Part shown: positions 18,914 through 28,112 of the stretch, one piece after another
Numbering within the stretch: the stretch's first letter is position 1
Layout: each line of letters opens with the position of its first letter
Assembly: GCA_001784175.1 (NCBI GenBank)
Contig: MFPR01000004.1
Span: 186,001-250,000 of the forward strand
DNA length: 64,000 bases
Source of the DNA: Candidatus Lindowbacteria bacterium RIFCSPLOWO2_12_FULL_62_27
GTDB lineage: Bacteria > Lindowbacteria > 2-12-FULL-62-27
Direction: 5' to 3'
Program-made: the position numbers and the translations under genes
The notes under the pieces: model-generated
Seen by the model: only the letters and a program-made list of their open reading frames with translations
What the model was told of the DNA's origin: nothing
The model's database searches: none

Positions 18914-18919
18914 GATGCG

Positions 18920-19645
18920 CTAGAGGGCCGTCCGGCCGCCGTCGACGAAAAGCGTCGTGCCCGTGGTGTAGCGCGCGCCCTTCGCCAGAAACACCACCGC
19001 GCGCGCGACATCCTCCGGCGTGCCTTCGCGCTTCAGCAGCGTCCGGCGCACCGCCCTCTCCCGCTCCGCGCGCCGGTACCGGTCCGGCAGGAGGACGGGC
19101 CCGGGAGACACGCCGCAGACGCGGACGGCCGGCGCCAGTTCCAGGGCGAGGACGCGCGTGAGCATCGCAACGCCGGCCTTCGACACCAGGTACGGCGCAT
19201 GGCCGCGGTACGGCCGGACCACCGCGGCGTCCTCGATATTTACGATCACGCCGCCGCGCCGCTTCTGCATCCGCCGGCCGACCTCCCGGGACAGAAAGAA
19301 AACCGATTTCAGGTTCGCCGACATCTCGCGGTCCCACTGCCGCTCCGTCACGCGCGCAAACGGAATCGCGGTGAAAAGCGACGCCGAGTTTACCAGCAGT
19401 TGAATGGGACCCATCGTCCGCTCGATCCGCAGAACCAGCGCGGGGATCGACGCGACCTTCGACAGGTCCGCGCGGAATTTGTCCGCCGCGCCGCCCCCGG
19501 CCCGGAGGGCCGCCACCAGCCGCCCCGCATCGCGCGCGGACGTCCGGTAATGCACGGCCACGGCGTACCCGGCCGCGGCCAGATGCTCCGCCACCGACCT
19601 CCCGACGCGCCGCGCGGCGCCCGTCACCAACGCCACTGGTTGCAT
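18920..19645 (-). CDS. Short-chain dehydrogenase, pteridine-reductase (PTR1/FolM)-like
   Basis: 241 residues from ATG 19645; a TTG at 19651 would add two. TGAARRVG is the Rossmann motif with the arginine-rich form typical of NADPH-dependent pteridine reductases, followed by HYRTSARDA, NSASLF and the catalytic YLVSK. PTR1/FolM enzymes reduce dihydropterins or dihydrofolate. A pterin carbinolamine dehydratase occurs elsewhere in the window (7030-7317), which fits pterin metabolism, but the genes are not linked. It reads with the two polymerase genes and is divergent from the DHH gene. Confidence 0.78.
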   Translation of the reverse strand: MQPVALVTGAARRVGRSVAEHLAAAGYAVAVHYRTSARDAGRLVAALRAGGGAADKFRADLSKVASIPALVLRIERTMGPIQLLVNSASLFTAIPFARVTERQWDREMSANLKSVFFLSREVGRRMQKRRGGVIVNIEDAAVVRPYRGHAPYLVSKAGVAMLTRVLALELAPAVRVCGVSPGPVLLPDRYRRAERERAVRRTLLKREGTPEDVARAVVFLAKGARYTTGTTLFVDGGRTAL

Positions 19646-19678
19646 GCGCAAACTCTACAATATAGGTTGGGGTTTGTC

Positions 19679-20860
19679 ATGGCTCCATCGACGGGGAAGG
19701 ACCGGCTGAAAGTTTGCGTGATCCACGGCCGCGGCGCCACGCCGCGCCGGCCGAACGACCGGGAAGAGGGCGGGGATCTCGATACGATCAGCGCCAACGT
19801 ATTTTACGGCGTGTGGGCGACGGCCCTTCGGGCGCCTCACGAGTTCGCGTTCGTCCAGTATCACGACGGCCTCTTGCGGACGCTCTGGGAATTCGAAAAC
19901 ACCGATTTCTACATCCCCGACCTGCCGCTCGATACGATCCCGGACATCGAAGGCGACATCCGCGAGATCGGGCGGCGCGGCGGGCGGGTCGTCCATTATC
20001 TGGATCACCACCCATGGGCCGACTGGCAGCTCGATCTTTTGACGCGGCTGAAATCGGAGGGACTCGTCGAACGGTTCGCGATGGCCGGCGCGCGCAAAGG
20101 CGAACAACTGCCGAAAGCGGCCCAGGCCTGCGGCGCGGAACTGGTCTACGACGCCGTCATCCGCGGGCAGCCGTGGGAAACCGAGGGCCTCAAGGAACTG
20201 AGGCGGATCACGAGACTCCAGGATTTGAACATCGAAGACGACCCGATGGGCGAGAACCTTTCCAAACTCATCGGATACGGATACCCGAAACACGATCTGG
20301 TGACCGCGCTGGGCTCGATCCGCGAGCCGGAGGATTTGTCCCGAGTGTTCCGCGGGATGGGATGGGACCACTACGTGGCCGAGCACGACGAAAAATTGTC
20401 CCGGGTCCTGCCGAGACTCAAACGCAACCTGTGCGAGATCCGGTTCCGCGCCGGCGAGGACCCCACCGTCTGGACCATTGTCTGCTGCCTCGTGCCGAAG
20501 ACCTGGCCCGGCGAACAGCTCCCCAACGTCTCGGCGGCCATCCGGTATCTCAAACACGCGCTCGAGATGGATTATTTCTTCTATTGCTACGGATCGCGCG
20601 CCCTGACCACGCGCAAGGTGACGCACCAGCCCAGCGTGATCAATCTGGGCGCGATGATCGAGAAAATCTGCTCCCCGCGCGACGGCGGACACCCCGAAGC
20701 CGCGTCCGGCCGGCCGCCGGGAAACCCCTTCTTCCCGCACGACCGGCTCGCCTATATCACCGGCCGCAACTTCATCTGGTACTGCCGGTATCTGGCCCAG
20801 CGGCTTCGCCATGCGACGGGCGTTCAGATCGAATCGGTTCACCCGCTGCGGATTTACTGA
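19679..20860 (+). CDS. DHH-superfamily phosphoesterase-like protein
   Basis: 393 residues. The signs of the DHH family are VHYLDHHPWADWQ (DHH motif near residue 109) preceded by DFYIPDLPLD, and a late GGHPEAASG that matches the DHHA1 GGHPxAAG box. The first metal motif (HxxxDxDG) is not obvious; ISANVFYGVW may sit where it would be. Members cleave nanoRNA, c-di-AMP or pAp. The ATG follows a 33-bp divergent gap. The last 89 bp overlap the 3' end of dinG on the other strand. Confidence 0.6.
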   Translation: MAPSTGKDRLKVCVIHGRGATPRRPNDREEGGDLDTISANVFYGVWATALRAPHEFAFVQYHDGLLRTLWEFENTDFYIPDLPLDTIPDIEGDIREIGRRGGRVVHYLDHHPWADWQLDLLTRLKSEGLVERFAMAGARKGEQLPKAAQACGAELVYDAVIRGQPWETEGLKELRRITRLQDLNIEDDPMGENLSKLIGYGYPKHDLVTALGSIREPEDLSRVFRGMGWDHYVAEHDEKLSRVLPRLKRNLCEIRFRAGEDPTVWTIVCCLVPKTWPGEQLPNVSAAIRYLKHALEMDYFFYCYGSRALTTRKVTHQPSVINLGAMIEKICSPRDGGHPEAASGRPPGNPFFPHDRLAYITGRNFIWYCRYLAQRLRHATGVQIESVHPLRIY

Positions 20861-22847
20861 AAAAACTTTTCACTTCGGCCAGACCCGCCGCCCGCCGGGC
20901 CGGCGGGAGCGATTTCAGGAAAACCTGGCCATAGGCCCGCGTCCGGATTCTCGGATCCAGGATTGCGACCACGCCGCGGTCGTCGATCCGGCGGATCAGC
21001 CGGCCGAATCCCTGCCGCAGCATCAACACGGCGCTCGGCAGCGTGTGCCGCGTGAACGGATCAAAGCCCGCCGACCGCAGATACTCCACGCGCGCCTCCT
21101 CCAGCGGGTGGCTCGGCAGCGCGAACGGCAGGCGCGTCACGATCACCAGCCGGAGCGCCTCCCCCGGCACGTCCACGCCCTGCCAGAAGGTGTCGGTGCC
21201 GATCAGGACGGCGGCGGGCGTCCGGCGGAATTCGTCGAGCATACCGAAGGATTTCGGCCCGCCCTGTTTGAAGAATTTATGGTCCGCCAGTTTTTCCGAC
21301 AGATGGCAGAAGAGCCGGTTCACCCAGTCATGGCTCGTGCAGAGAATGAAGACGCCGCCGCCGGCCAGCTCGATCAGGCGCCGGCATTGATCCTCCACTG
21401 CCTGATAATAGGCCGCGTCCTCGCCCGGGTCCGGCATCTCCTTCGGAAGATACAACAGGCACTGCCGCTCGTAATTGAACGGCGAGCCAAGTTCCACGCC
21501 CAGAATGCCGGACGCGCCGATCCGCGACTGCACAAATTCAAAATCGTTCTGAACGGTCAGCGTCGCCGACGTCAGAATCGCCGGCGGCGCGTCTTCGCGA
21601 AACAGCGTGGCTTTCAGCGCCCGCGACAAATCCAGCGGCGATGCCCTGAGCTGCACCCGCGTGCCGCGCGGGCGCGACTCGATTTCGATCCAGTACACGA
21701 GCTGCCGGTCCGACTGGGTCAGAAAAGATTCCAGCGTGGCCGCAAGTCCGGTCAGCCGGTCCGCGTAGGCCTTCATCTCCTGCTTGTCTTCCGGCGCCTC
21801 CAGCTTGTCCCGGCCTTCGCGAAGGTGGCCCGACAGATCGTCGAGCGGTTGCGTCAGGGTGTTGGGGATCGGTTCGGGCTTGCGGACCCGGAACGCGTTC
21901 GATCCCGGGGCCGTCTTGAAGGCCTCGATCAGCCGCTCGAAAAATTCGTCCGTCTTCCGGCGCAACTGCCGGACCTGATCCATCGCGGCGCGGCGCCAGG
22001 CGGTGGTCAAAGTCTCAAACCGGCGCGCCAGTCCCTTTTCGGTCGATGGATTGTAAATCTGATCGAGCTGCCACTTGATCGAAAAATTCGTCACGTTGAG
22101 GCCCAGGTGCGACGCCGCCACCTCCTCGATCGAATGCGCCTCGTCCAGAATCACCGCGTCATAGGCCGGCAGGACTTTTCCGCCCGACGCGAGATTGGCG
22201 AAAAACAGCGCGTGGTTCACCACCAGAAGGTCCGAACCCTTCAGGCGCGAATACGCCGCGTGGTGATAGCAGTCCTGGTAATACGGCGAATGCGACGCCA
22301 TGCAGTTGTCGCTCTCCCGGTGAATGTTCCGCCAGAGATCGTCCGGCGCGTCCGGCAGGTCCATCCGGAGGCCGCTCTGGCCTTTTTTGGCGGTATGCCC
22401 CTCGACAAAGGTTTTGAGGCGGCCGAGCGTCTCGACGGAATGGGCGCTCGCAAAGAGCGCGTTGGCGTCGCGGATCGACTGGTAGAACCTTCGAAGGCAC
22501 AGGTAATTTTCGCTGCCCATGAAAAGCGCAAACGAGATCGGAATGCTTTCCCGCACGAGCACCCGCGACAAAAACGGCAGGTCCTTTCGGACGAGCTGCT
22601 CCTGCAGAGCCTTGGTGTGCGTCGACACCAGAATGTGGAGGCCCTCCGCGTGGGCCGCAAGCGCCGCCGGCAAAAGATAGGCCAAGCTCTTGCCGACGCC
22701 GGTGCCGGCTTCGATGAGAAGCGGCTTCGACGCCGACAGCGCCTCCTCCACGGCCTCGGCCATCTCCAGTTGCGGCCGGCGGAATTCCAGACCGTCCCGA
22801 ACCAGCACGCCCTTCGGGCCCAGAAAGTCCTTGACCGACGCGCTCAT
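20772..22847 (-). CDS. dinG: DinG/XPD-type ATP-dependent helicase
   Basis: 691 residues of a superfamily 2 helicase: Walker A EAGTGVGKS (46-54), STHTKALQEQL (Ia), the DEAH box VILDEAHS, SATLT (III), GTDTFWQGVDVPG (V) and LRQGFGRLIRR (VI). C117, C182 and C193 lie in the iron-sulfur region between motifs Ia and II; a fourth ligand cysteine is not evident. It would unwind damaged or structured DNA. The last ~28 residues lie antisense to the DHH gene and are probably a non-conserved tail. Confidence 0.92.
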   Translation of the reverse strand: MSASVKDFLGPKGVLVRDGLEFRRPQLEMAEAVEEALSASKPLLIEAGTGVGKSLAYLLPAALAAHAEGLHILVSTHTKALQEQLVRKDLPFLSRVLVRESIPISFALFMGSENYLCLRRFYQSIRDANALFASAHSVETLGRLKTFVEGHTAKKGQSGLRMDLPDAPDDLWRNIHRESDNCMASHSPYYQDCYHHAAYSRLKGSDLLVVNHALFFANLASGGKVLPAYDAVILDEAHSIEEVAASHLGLNVTNFSIKWQLDQIYNPSTEKGLARRFETLTTAWRRAAMDQVRQLRRKTDEFFERLIEAFKTAPGSNAFRVRKPEPIPNTLTQPLDDLSGHLREGRDKLEAPEDKQEMKAYADRLTGLAATLESFLTQSDRQLVYWIEIESRPRGTRVQLRASPLDLSRALKATLFREDAPPAILTSATLTVQNDFEFVQSRIGASGILGVELGSPFNYERQCLLYLPKEMPDPGEDAAYYQAVEDQCRRLIELAGGGVFILCTSHDWVNRLFCHLSEKLADHKFFKQGGPKSFGMLDEFRRTPAAVLIGTDTFWQGVDVPGEALRLVIVTRLPFALPSHPLEEARVEYLRSAGFDPFTRHTLPSAVLMLRQGFGRLIRRIDDRGVVAILDPRIRTRAYGQVFLKSLPPARRAAGLAEVKSFFSKSAAGEPIRSERPSHGEAAGPDTGSTR

Positions 22848-22897
22848 ATTTGTCAGGGTACCAGCGGCTGATAATCCAGTAAAGGAGGAGACGACCC

Positions 22898-23197
22898 ATG
22901 GGAGTCAGAATTGCGGGGAAAAAGGACGTGCCGGAAGGCGGATGCATCGCCGTCGACACGCCGGACGGACGGGCGGTGGCGCTGTTTAATGTCGCCGGTC
23001 AAATTTACGCGCTCGACAACACCTGCCCCCACGCCGGCGGGCCGCTCGGCGAAGGATACCTCGAAGACAAAACCGTGACGTGCCCCTGGCACGGCTGGTC
23101 CTTCGACGTCACGACCGGAGAATGTCAGAACAATCCGGACGCGGCCGCCCAGTGTTTGAAAACGACCGTCCAGGGCGAGGATGTGCTGATCGACTAA
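22898..23197 (+). CDS. Rieske [2Fe-2S] ferredoxin (NirD/BphF-like)
   Basis: 99 residues with both ligand pairs: CPHAGGPL (C43, H45) and CPWHGWSFD (C62, H65). This is the small soluble ferredoxin form used as electron donor to oxygenases or as a nitrite-reductase small-subunit-like protein. AAAGGAGG, 10 nt before the ATG, is one of the strongest ribosome sites in the window. It is divergent from dinG and its TAA shares bases with the GH57 stop (CTAA). No oxygenase partner is adjacent. Confidence 0.93.
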   Translation: MGVRIAGKKDVPEGGCIAVDTPDGRAVALFNVAGQIYALDNTCPHAGGPLGEGYLEDKTVTCPWHGWSFDVTTGECQNNPDAAAQCLKTTVQGEDVLID

Positions 23198-25185
23198 TCC
23201 CGGAACCGCCGCCACCGCGCGGCGTGCGTGCGCGGCTTGCCCGGCAACAGCGCCGGCACCGAGTACGCCTGCAAGACGCCGTCGCCGAAGGCGAGCAGTT
23301 GATAGTGGCATCCCGGCCGGAGCTTGTGGATGTACCAGTTGCCGGAGGAGGCCGCGCAGGGGACCTGCCGCTCGAAGACAGGCGGGGTGAGACACCGCAC
23401 CCGCAGGTCCGTCACGCGGCCCTTCAGGGTCTTGAAATCCCACCACACGAAGGCGAGGAAGGGACTGATCGGTTTGACCCCCAGCTCCTCCGCCGTTTCG
23501 CGGCGGATCAGCCGCTCCGCGGCCCCAAGTGCCGGCGTCTCCGGAACGATTCTTTTCCTCGGTCTGACCAGCGGCGCGCGGCGCGCGGCCAGCCACGGTT
23601 TCGCCGTGAGCCACGGAAACAGATTGTCGTCGGCTTCGAGCGATTCGAGCATCGCCGCCGAGACGCCGCCGTGCCGCAACGCGCGCAAAATTCCCCAGAA
23701 CCGCGTCAGAAATTTGTCCACCTTCTCATGCGCGTACGGCCGGATGCCCTGCGACGTCGTCGCGATGAACGGCCAGTCCGAACTTTGCGCCAGCAATAGT
23801 TCCCGGCCCATCTGCGCGAGCGCCCGGCGCTCCAGGTCCGACCGGCCGAATTCGCGGACCGCGCGCAGGTGCGCCGCGCCCGCCTTCGTCAGCTTCGATA
23901 CCATCTGGTCGTTCGTGCCGTTCAGCCAGACTCTGTAGTACCCGCCGTCGCCCCAGCTCGACGCCGCCGGCGTCGCCACGTGCCGCACCGGCTCGCGGCG
24001 CAGCCGGTCGGAGGGCGTCGAAAACCGGAACGGGAGCCGCATCTCGTGCGCCTTGCGGAAAATGTATTCGATGAATTTCGGGCCTTCATGCCACCAGTGG
24101 CCGAACAGCTCGGCGTCGTACGGCGCGACAATCACCGGCGTCTCGCCGCGGATGGCCGAAAGCAGCCCGTACGACTGCGCGGTCCGCTTTCGGAGAAAAT
24201 GCGTCGCATGGTACGCGGACCGCCGGAGCGCCATCCACGGCGCGTAGGGGCTTTTCCGCGCCGAGGACTTGCTCGTCACGCGAAAATACTTCAGCCCGAT
24301 GGGAATTCGGCCCGTCCGGTCCGGCCGAAACGGCCGGATTTGTTCCGCGTCCAGAAAATGACCCGCGTCCTTGTGATGCTCCGCATACCACGCGTCCCCC
24401 GGATACCCCTCGGTCGCGCTCCACACCTGCTTCGATGTCTCCGGGTCCCGGCCGAACACCGCCACGCCCGCGGGCGTGCGGATCGGCGCGTGGACTCCGT
24501 GCGGCGGGCGCGGACCGGCGCCCGTGATGCCGTGCGTGTCGAGGAAAAAATACCGGACACCCGAATCGGCCAGCCATTCATCGACGCCCGGCAGGCCGTC
24601 GTGCGCGGGCATGTAGGCGCACTCCGCCAGCCACATCCCCGCGGGCAGCCGGCCGAAAAATTTCCGGTGCGACTCGGCGCCCACCCGCACCTGCGCCCCC
24701 GCGCAGGCCGGCAGGTCCTGCAGGTGCGGGAGAAACCCGTGGGTGGCGGGCGTCGTGATGACTTCGATCCGGCCGGCGTCCTGCCAGTGGCGGAATCCGC
24801 GCGCGAGGTTCGAATCGAACCGCCGGTACACGTCGAGCGCCTGGCGGACATGATAATAAAAATGCGTGGCCGCGGCCTGAAACGGCCCGCCCTCCGTCCG
24901 CTCCCGCTCCCTGTCCGTCAGCACCGCCAGCCGCTTGAGGTGCCGCTCCAGACGCTCATTGAGAAGCCGGTCGCAAAACATCCCCAGAAGCGGCGCCGAA
25001 ATCGATACCGTCATCCGAAACGGCACGCCGTCCTGCTCCAACCGCTCAAACGCCGCCAACAGCGGCGCGTATACCTCCCAGCACGCCTCATAAAACCACC
25101 ACTCAAACCCGTGCTCCTCCACCTCCGGATGACGCACGTAGGGCAGGTGCGCATGAAGGACAAGACAGAGGTCGACCTGTCTCAT
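23194..25185 (-). CDS. GH57 glycoside hydrolase, 1,4-alpha-glucan branching enzyme type, with DUF4912 tail
   Basis: 663 residues. The GH57 barrel begins LHAHLPYVRHPE. E188 in MWLAECAYMP fits the nucleophile and D357 in APYDAELFGHWWHEG the acid/base. The order and spacing match GH57 branching enzymes, which make alpha-1,6 branches in glycogen. Residues about 560-645 (FVWWDFKTLKGRVTDLRVR) look like a DUF4912 domain, an uncommon C-terminal addition. It overlaps cobM by ATGA and shares stop bases with the Rieske gene. It has no signal peptide. Confidence 0.87.
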   Translation of the reverse strand: MRQVDLCLVLHAHLPYVRHPEVEEHGFEWWFYEACWEVYAPLLAAFERLEQDGVPFRMTVSISAPLLGMFCDRLLNERLERHLKRLAVLTDRERERTEGGPFQAAATHFYYHVRQALDVYRRFDSNLARGFRHWQDAGRIEVITTPATHGFLPHLQDLPACAGAQVRVGAESHRKFFGRLPAGMWLAECAYMPAHDGLPGVDEWLADSGVRYFFLDTHGITGAGPRPPHGVHAPIRTPAGVAVFGRDPETSKQVWSATEGYPGDAWYAEHHKDAGHFLDAEQIRPFRPDRTGRIPIGLKYFRVTSKSSARKSPYAPWMALRRSAYHATHFLRKRTAQSYGLLSAIRGETPVIVAPYDAELFGHWWHEGPKFIEYIFRKAHEMRLPFRFSTPSDRLRREPVRHVATPAASSWGDGGYYRVWLNGTNDQMVSKLTKAGAAHLRAVREFGRSDLERRALAQMGRELLLAQSSDWPFIATTSQGIRPYAHEKVDKFLTRFWGILRALRHGGVSAAMLESLEADDNLFPWLTAKPWLAARRAPLVRPRKRIVPETPALGAAERLIRRETAEELGVKPISPFLAFVWWDFKTLKGRVTDLRVRCLTPPVFERQVPCAASSGNWYIHKLRPGCHYQLLAFGDGVLQAYSVPALLPGKPRTHAARWRRFRD

Positions 25186-25994
25186 ACCGAGGCCTTCCGG
25201 TACCCATGGCTGAACGCCGGATCGTACAGTTTCGACCTCGTATGCTTCGCGCGATGGCCGCGCTCCCGCACGGCCTCGCCGACCAGGATCAGCGCGGTCT
25301 TCGTTATTTTTTCGCGCCGCAACGTTTCTTCAAGCTCGTCCAGCTTGCACCGCACGATCCGCTCGTCCGGCCACGTCACGCGCGCGGCGATCGCCACCGG
25401 GGTCTCGGGCGGATAGCCGCCCTCCAGAAGATCGCGCTGGACGTCTTTGCCCAGCGCGGCGGACAGAAACAGCGCGATGACGGCGCGGTGCCGCGCCAGC
25501 TCGCGCAGTTGTTCGTTCTCCGGCATGGGCGTTCGGCCGGCCGCGCGCGTGAGGATGATGGTCTGGCAGATTTCCGGCAGCGTCAGTTCCTGCCCGAGCG
25601 CGGCGGCCGCGGCGGTCACGGAACTGACGCCCGGCACCGTCTCCAGACGGATGCCCTCCTTCGCCAGCGCCTCTGACTGTTCCGCCGACGCGCCGAAAAT
25701 CGTCGGATCCCCGGAGGCCAGCCGCACCACCCGCTTGCCGGCGCGCGCCGCCTTCGCGATCACCTCGACGATCTGCTCGAGCGTCATCTTCGCGCTGTCA
25801 TGCTTCTCCGCATCGGCCGGCGCCATGTCGAGGACGGCGGGAGGGATGAGAGACCCCGCGTAAACCACGACATCGGCCTCTGACAACAGCCGCCGCCCCC
25901 GCAGAGTGATCAGCTCGGGATCGCCGGGACCGGCGCCCACCAGATAAACCGGAGATTTTAGATTTTCGATTTTAGATTTTCGATTTGAGTTCAT
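25182..25994 (-). CDS. cobM: Precorrin-4/cobalt-precorrin-4 C11-methyltransferase
   Basis: 270 residues with the tetrapyrrole methylase start VYLVGAGPGDPELITLRG, DVVVYAGSLI, the ASGDPTIFG loop and ETVPGVSSVTAAAAALG. These place it with CobM/CbiF, which adds the C11 methyl in corrin synthesis. No other corrin gene is in the window. The ATG overlaps the lpxK stop (ATGA). Residues 3-13 are encoded by a 14-bp tandem repeat and are probably not part of the conserved enzyme. Confidence 0.92.
   Translation of the reverse strand: MNSNRKSKIENLKSPVYLVGAGPGDPELITLRGRRLLSEADVVVYAGSLIPPAVLDMAPADAEKHDSAKMTLEQIVEVIAKAARAGKRVVRLASGDPTIFGASAEQSEALAKEGIRLETVPGVSSVTAAAAALGQELTLPEICQTIILTRAAGRTPMPENEQLRELARHRAVIALFLSAALGKDVQRDLLEGGYPPETPVAIAARVTWPDERIVRCKLDELEETLRREKITKTALILVGEAVRERGHRAKHTRSKLYDPAFSHGYRKASV
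25945..25990. repeat. Tandem AT-rich 14-bp word repeat at the cobM 5' end
   Basis: On the minus strand the unit ATCGAAAATCTAAA occurs twice and a partial third time, directly after the cobM start codon, and codes for KSKIENLKS. It belongs to the short-word repeats seen throughout the window, here inside a reading frame. Confidence 0.75.
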
Positions 25995-26920
25995 TTGGCC
26001 ATCGCCGCCTCGATCCGCTCCCAAAACAGTGTCTCGTTCGTTAAAAACTTGATGCCCGCACGGACAACATAAATCGGCGGGAGGTCCAACGCAAGCGGTT
26101 TGAGTTTGACGTGGTCCTTCGAGGTCGTCACGATCGCGCCGCATCCCCGGCTCGATTCAAACAGCTTCGCCTGAACATCCCCGCGCCGGTAGTCAACGTG
26201 ATCCGCAAACCGCAGCGTCCGATACGCGCCGGACAAGTACCGGCCCACATGCTCAAAAAAATCTGTTTCCGGCCCCAGACCTCCAACCACGAGTATATGT
26301 TTCTCGGATTTCAAATCCAAAATCCCGAGAATCTCTTTCACAAAATACACCGTATCCAAATCCGCACGCGGCGACCGCTCGCCATTCGGGACCAGCAGAA
26401 TCTCCGCCTCGCGCTCCGCGCTCCGAAAATCACGCAACACCGCACCTCGCTTCGGCCAGATCAGTATCCGCAAATCCTGATGAAGCCGGTGATGCTGAAA
26501 CGCGTCGTCCACCAGGATCACATCGAGGGCCGGCGCGGCCTCGATCAGCCGCCGCGCCGCCGCCGTCTTGTCCCGCCCACTCGCCACCGCAAAGCGTTCT
26601 GCGTAGCCGGCCGCCTCGTCTCCTACGCCGGCCGGATCCGCCGCCACGCCATCGACCAGAACATGCGGCCCGGCCAACGCCCCATACGACCGGCACACAA
26701 TCCCAACCTTCTTACCATCGGCCATCAACTTCTCTGCAATCCGACTGACCACAAGAGTCTTCCCACTCCCACCAAAAGAGAGATTGCCAACCCCAATAAC
26801 TGGCACATCCAAGCGCGTCTTGCGTAACATATTTAATTTATATAGATTACGATGAATCGCGGCGCCGGCTTTATACATAAGCTCTAATGGACAAAAGAGA
26901 TATGAACTATCCGCGCACAA
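25991..26920 (-). CDS. lpxK: Tetraacyldisaccharide 4'-kinase LpxK
   Basis: 309 residues from a TTG preceded by GGAGAGG. The N-terminus CPLELMYKAGAAIHRNLYKL matches the LpxK membrane-associated helix; GNLSFGGSGKT (45-55) is the P-loop, and VDDAFQHHRLHQDLRILI is the family's catalytic region. It phosphorylates the lipid A disaccharide, so the organism probably makes lipid A. It is coupled to cobM. An AT-rich run (TATATATAT, 26936-26944) upstream could hold the -10 box. Confidence 0.93.
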   Translation of the reverse strand: MCADSSYLFCPLELMYKAGAAIHRNLYKLNMLRKTRLDVPVIGVGNLSFGGSGKTLVVSRIAEKLMADGKKVGIVCRSYGALAGPHVLVDGVAADPAGVGDEAAGYAERFAVASGRDKTAAARRLIEAAPALDVILVDDAFQHHRLHQDLRILIWPKRGAVLRDFRSAEREAEILLVPNGERSPRADLDTVYFVKEILGILDLKSEKHILVVGGLGPETDFFEHVGRYLSGAYRTLRFADHVDYRRGDVQAKLFESSRGCGAIVTTSKDHVKLKPLALDLPPIYVVRAGIKFLTNETLFWERIEAAMAK

Positions 26921-27002
26921 AGGAGCGCCTCTCCATATATATATAGAGGGGCCTGACCTCCCTCATTCCCCCGAACGTATGAAAATATTGAACAAACCCC
27001 CT

Positions 27003-27108
27003 TTTATCCACGAAGGGACACGAAGCTGACACGAAGGGAATCGAGATATTCAATACGTTATAAAAGTTTTTCTTCGTGCTCCTTCGTGTCCCTTCGTGGA
27101 TAAACGAT
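27003..27108. repeat. CACGAA-word inverted-repeat hairpin
   Basis: Arms TCCACGAAGGGACACGAAG and CTTCGTGTCCCTTCGTGGA face each other around an AT-rich centre. It lies in the gap between the kinase gene and lpxK (26921-27154), which has no other gene; an open frame across it is only the translated repeat. Confidence 0.85.
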
Positions 27109-27154
27109 TTTTTCACGCGTTCGGGGGATAAAGGGGGGTCTTTCTCTGTTTCCA

Positions 27155-27742
27155 TCATCTGTCTCCCACCATCGCCCGGTACGGGTCTCTGACGGTCCGT
27201 ATCAGAAACCGGCTCAGCCGCTCAGCCCACGTCGGATTTTCAAGAAGAGTCTTTTGATCGGCCCGAAGCGTCTCCGGCTGATGATGCGCCCGCAGTTTGG
27301 CGGCGGCGGCCAAGTCCACCCGCCGGAAGGTTTCGTAGAGCCACTCGCCTTCAAGGAAGGCCGCGCCAAAATCCAGGATCACCGGCCGATCGCCGGCGAC
27401 CAGAATGTTCGCGCGCTTTTTAAGATCGGAATGGACCACGCCGCGGCTGTGAATGTCGAAGATCACGCGGTCCAGCTCGTCCAGAAAACCAACCGTGACC
27501 TGCCCTCTCCGAAACTCCGACAGCGGCCGGCCCTCCACCGCCTCGAGAAGCAACCCTTCTTCGCTGTATCCCAGGCTCTCCGCAATTCCCTGCACACCCT
27601 TCAGCCGCTGATACACCTTCCACTCCCGCCAAAGAAACCGCCGGCTGATGGGTTTCCAAACGCCGCCACGCGGCGACTTGAGCACGCACGCCCGGCCCTC
27701 ATGAATCACCGGCCGCACCACGGCCTGCGTTCCGGACCTCAT
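27155..27742 (-). CDS. Small protein-kinase-fold enzyme, LPS-kinase (WaaP/KdkA)-like
   Basis: 195 residues with a minimal kinase core: K22 in CVLKSP, the catalytic loop VVHSDLKKRAN (D106, N112) and ILDFGAAF (D124). The glycine loop is barely recognisable. The small size and HSDLKxxN loop resemble WaaP/RfaP-type LPS kinases and RIO-like kinases. Being upstream of lpxK on the same strand makes an LPS-core role plausible but not shown. It begins 10 bp after trxA ends. Confidence 0.7.
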   Translation of the reverse strand: MRSGTQAVVRPVIHEGRACVLKSPRGGVWKPISRRFLWREWKVYQRLKGVQGIAESLGYSEEGLLLEAVEGRPLSEFRRGQVTVGFLDELDRVIFDIHSRGVVHSDLKKRANILVAGDRPVILDFGAAFLEGEWLYETFRRVDLAAAAKLRAHHQPETLRADQKTLLENPTWAERLSRFLIRTVRDPYRAMVGDR

Positions 27743-27752
27743 CGACCCACGC

Positions 27753-28076
27753 CTATCTGAGCGCCGAGTCGATCTCGGCCTTCAACCGCTCCTTGCTCAC
27801 GGCGCCGATCACCTGCCCGGCAATCTGGCCGTTCTTGAAGATGAGCAGGGTCGGGATGGACCGTATCCCGAACTGAACGGCGGTCTCGTTGTTGTCGTCC
27901 ACGTTCACCTTGCAGAATTTCACCTTCCCCGCGTACTCCTTCGACAGCTCCTCCACCATCGGCGCGATCATCCGGCAGGGCCCGCACCACACGGCCCAAA
28001 AATCGACGAGCACCGGCGTATTCGATTTCGTCACCTCCGCCTCAAACGTGGCGTCGGTAATCTCCGTCACTGCCAT
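27753..28076 (-). CDS. trxA: Thioredoxin
   Basis: 107 residues, the normal size. It has VDFWAVWCGPCRM with redox cysteines C31 and C34, and the cis-proline region GIRSIPTLLIF. It reduces disulfides in cytosolic proteins. AGGAGG lies 9 nt before the ATG. It probably starts the transcript trxA, kinase, lpxK, cobM, GH57. Confidence 0.97.
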   Translation of the reverse strand: MAVTEITDATFEAEVTKSNTPVLVDFWAVWCGPCRMIAPMVEELSKEYAGKVKFCKVNVDDNNETAVQFGIRSIPTLLIFKNGQIAGQVIGAVSKERLKAEIDSALR

Positions 28077-28112
28077 GCGAATAAACCTCCTGATGGGATA
28101 TTGAAGAGGAGA

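Noticed and set aside
26907-27158. 83-codon minus-strand frame upstream of lpxK
   Set aside because: It is a translation of the CACGAA hairpin and has no domain or ribosome site.
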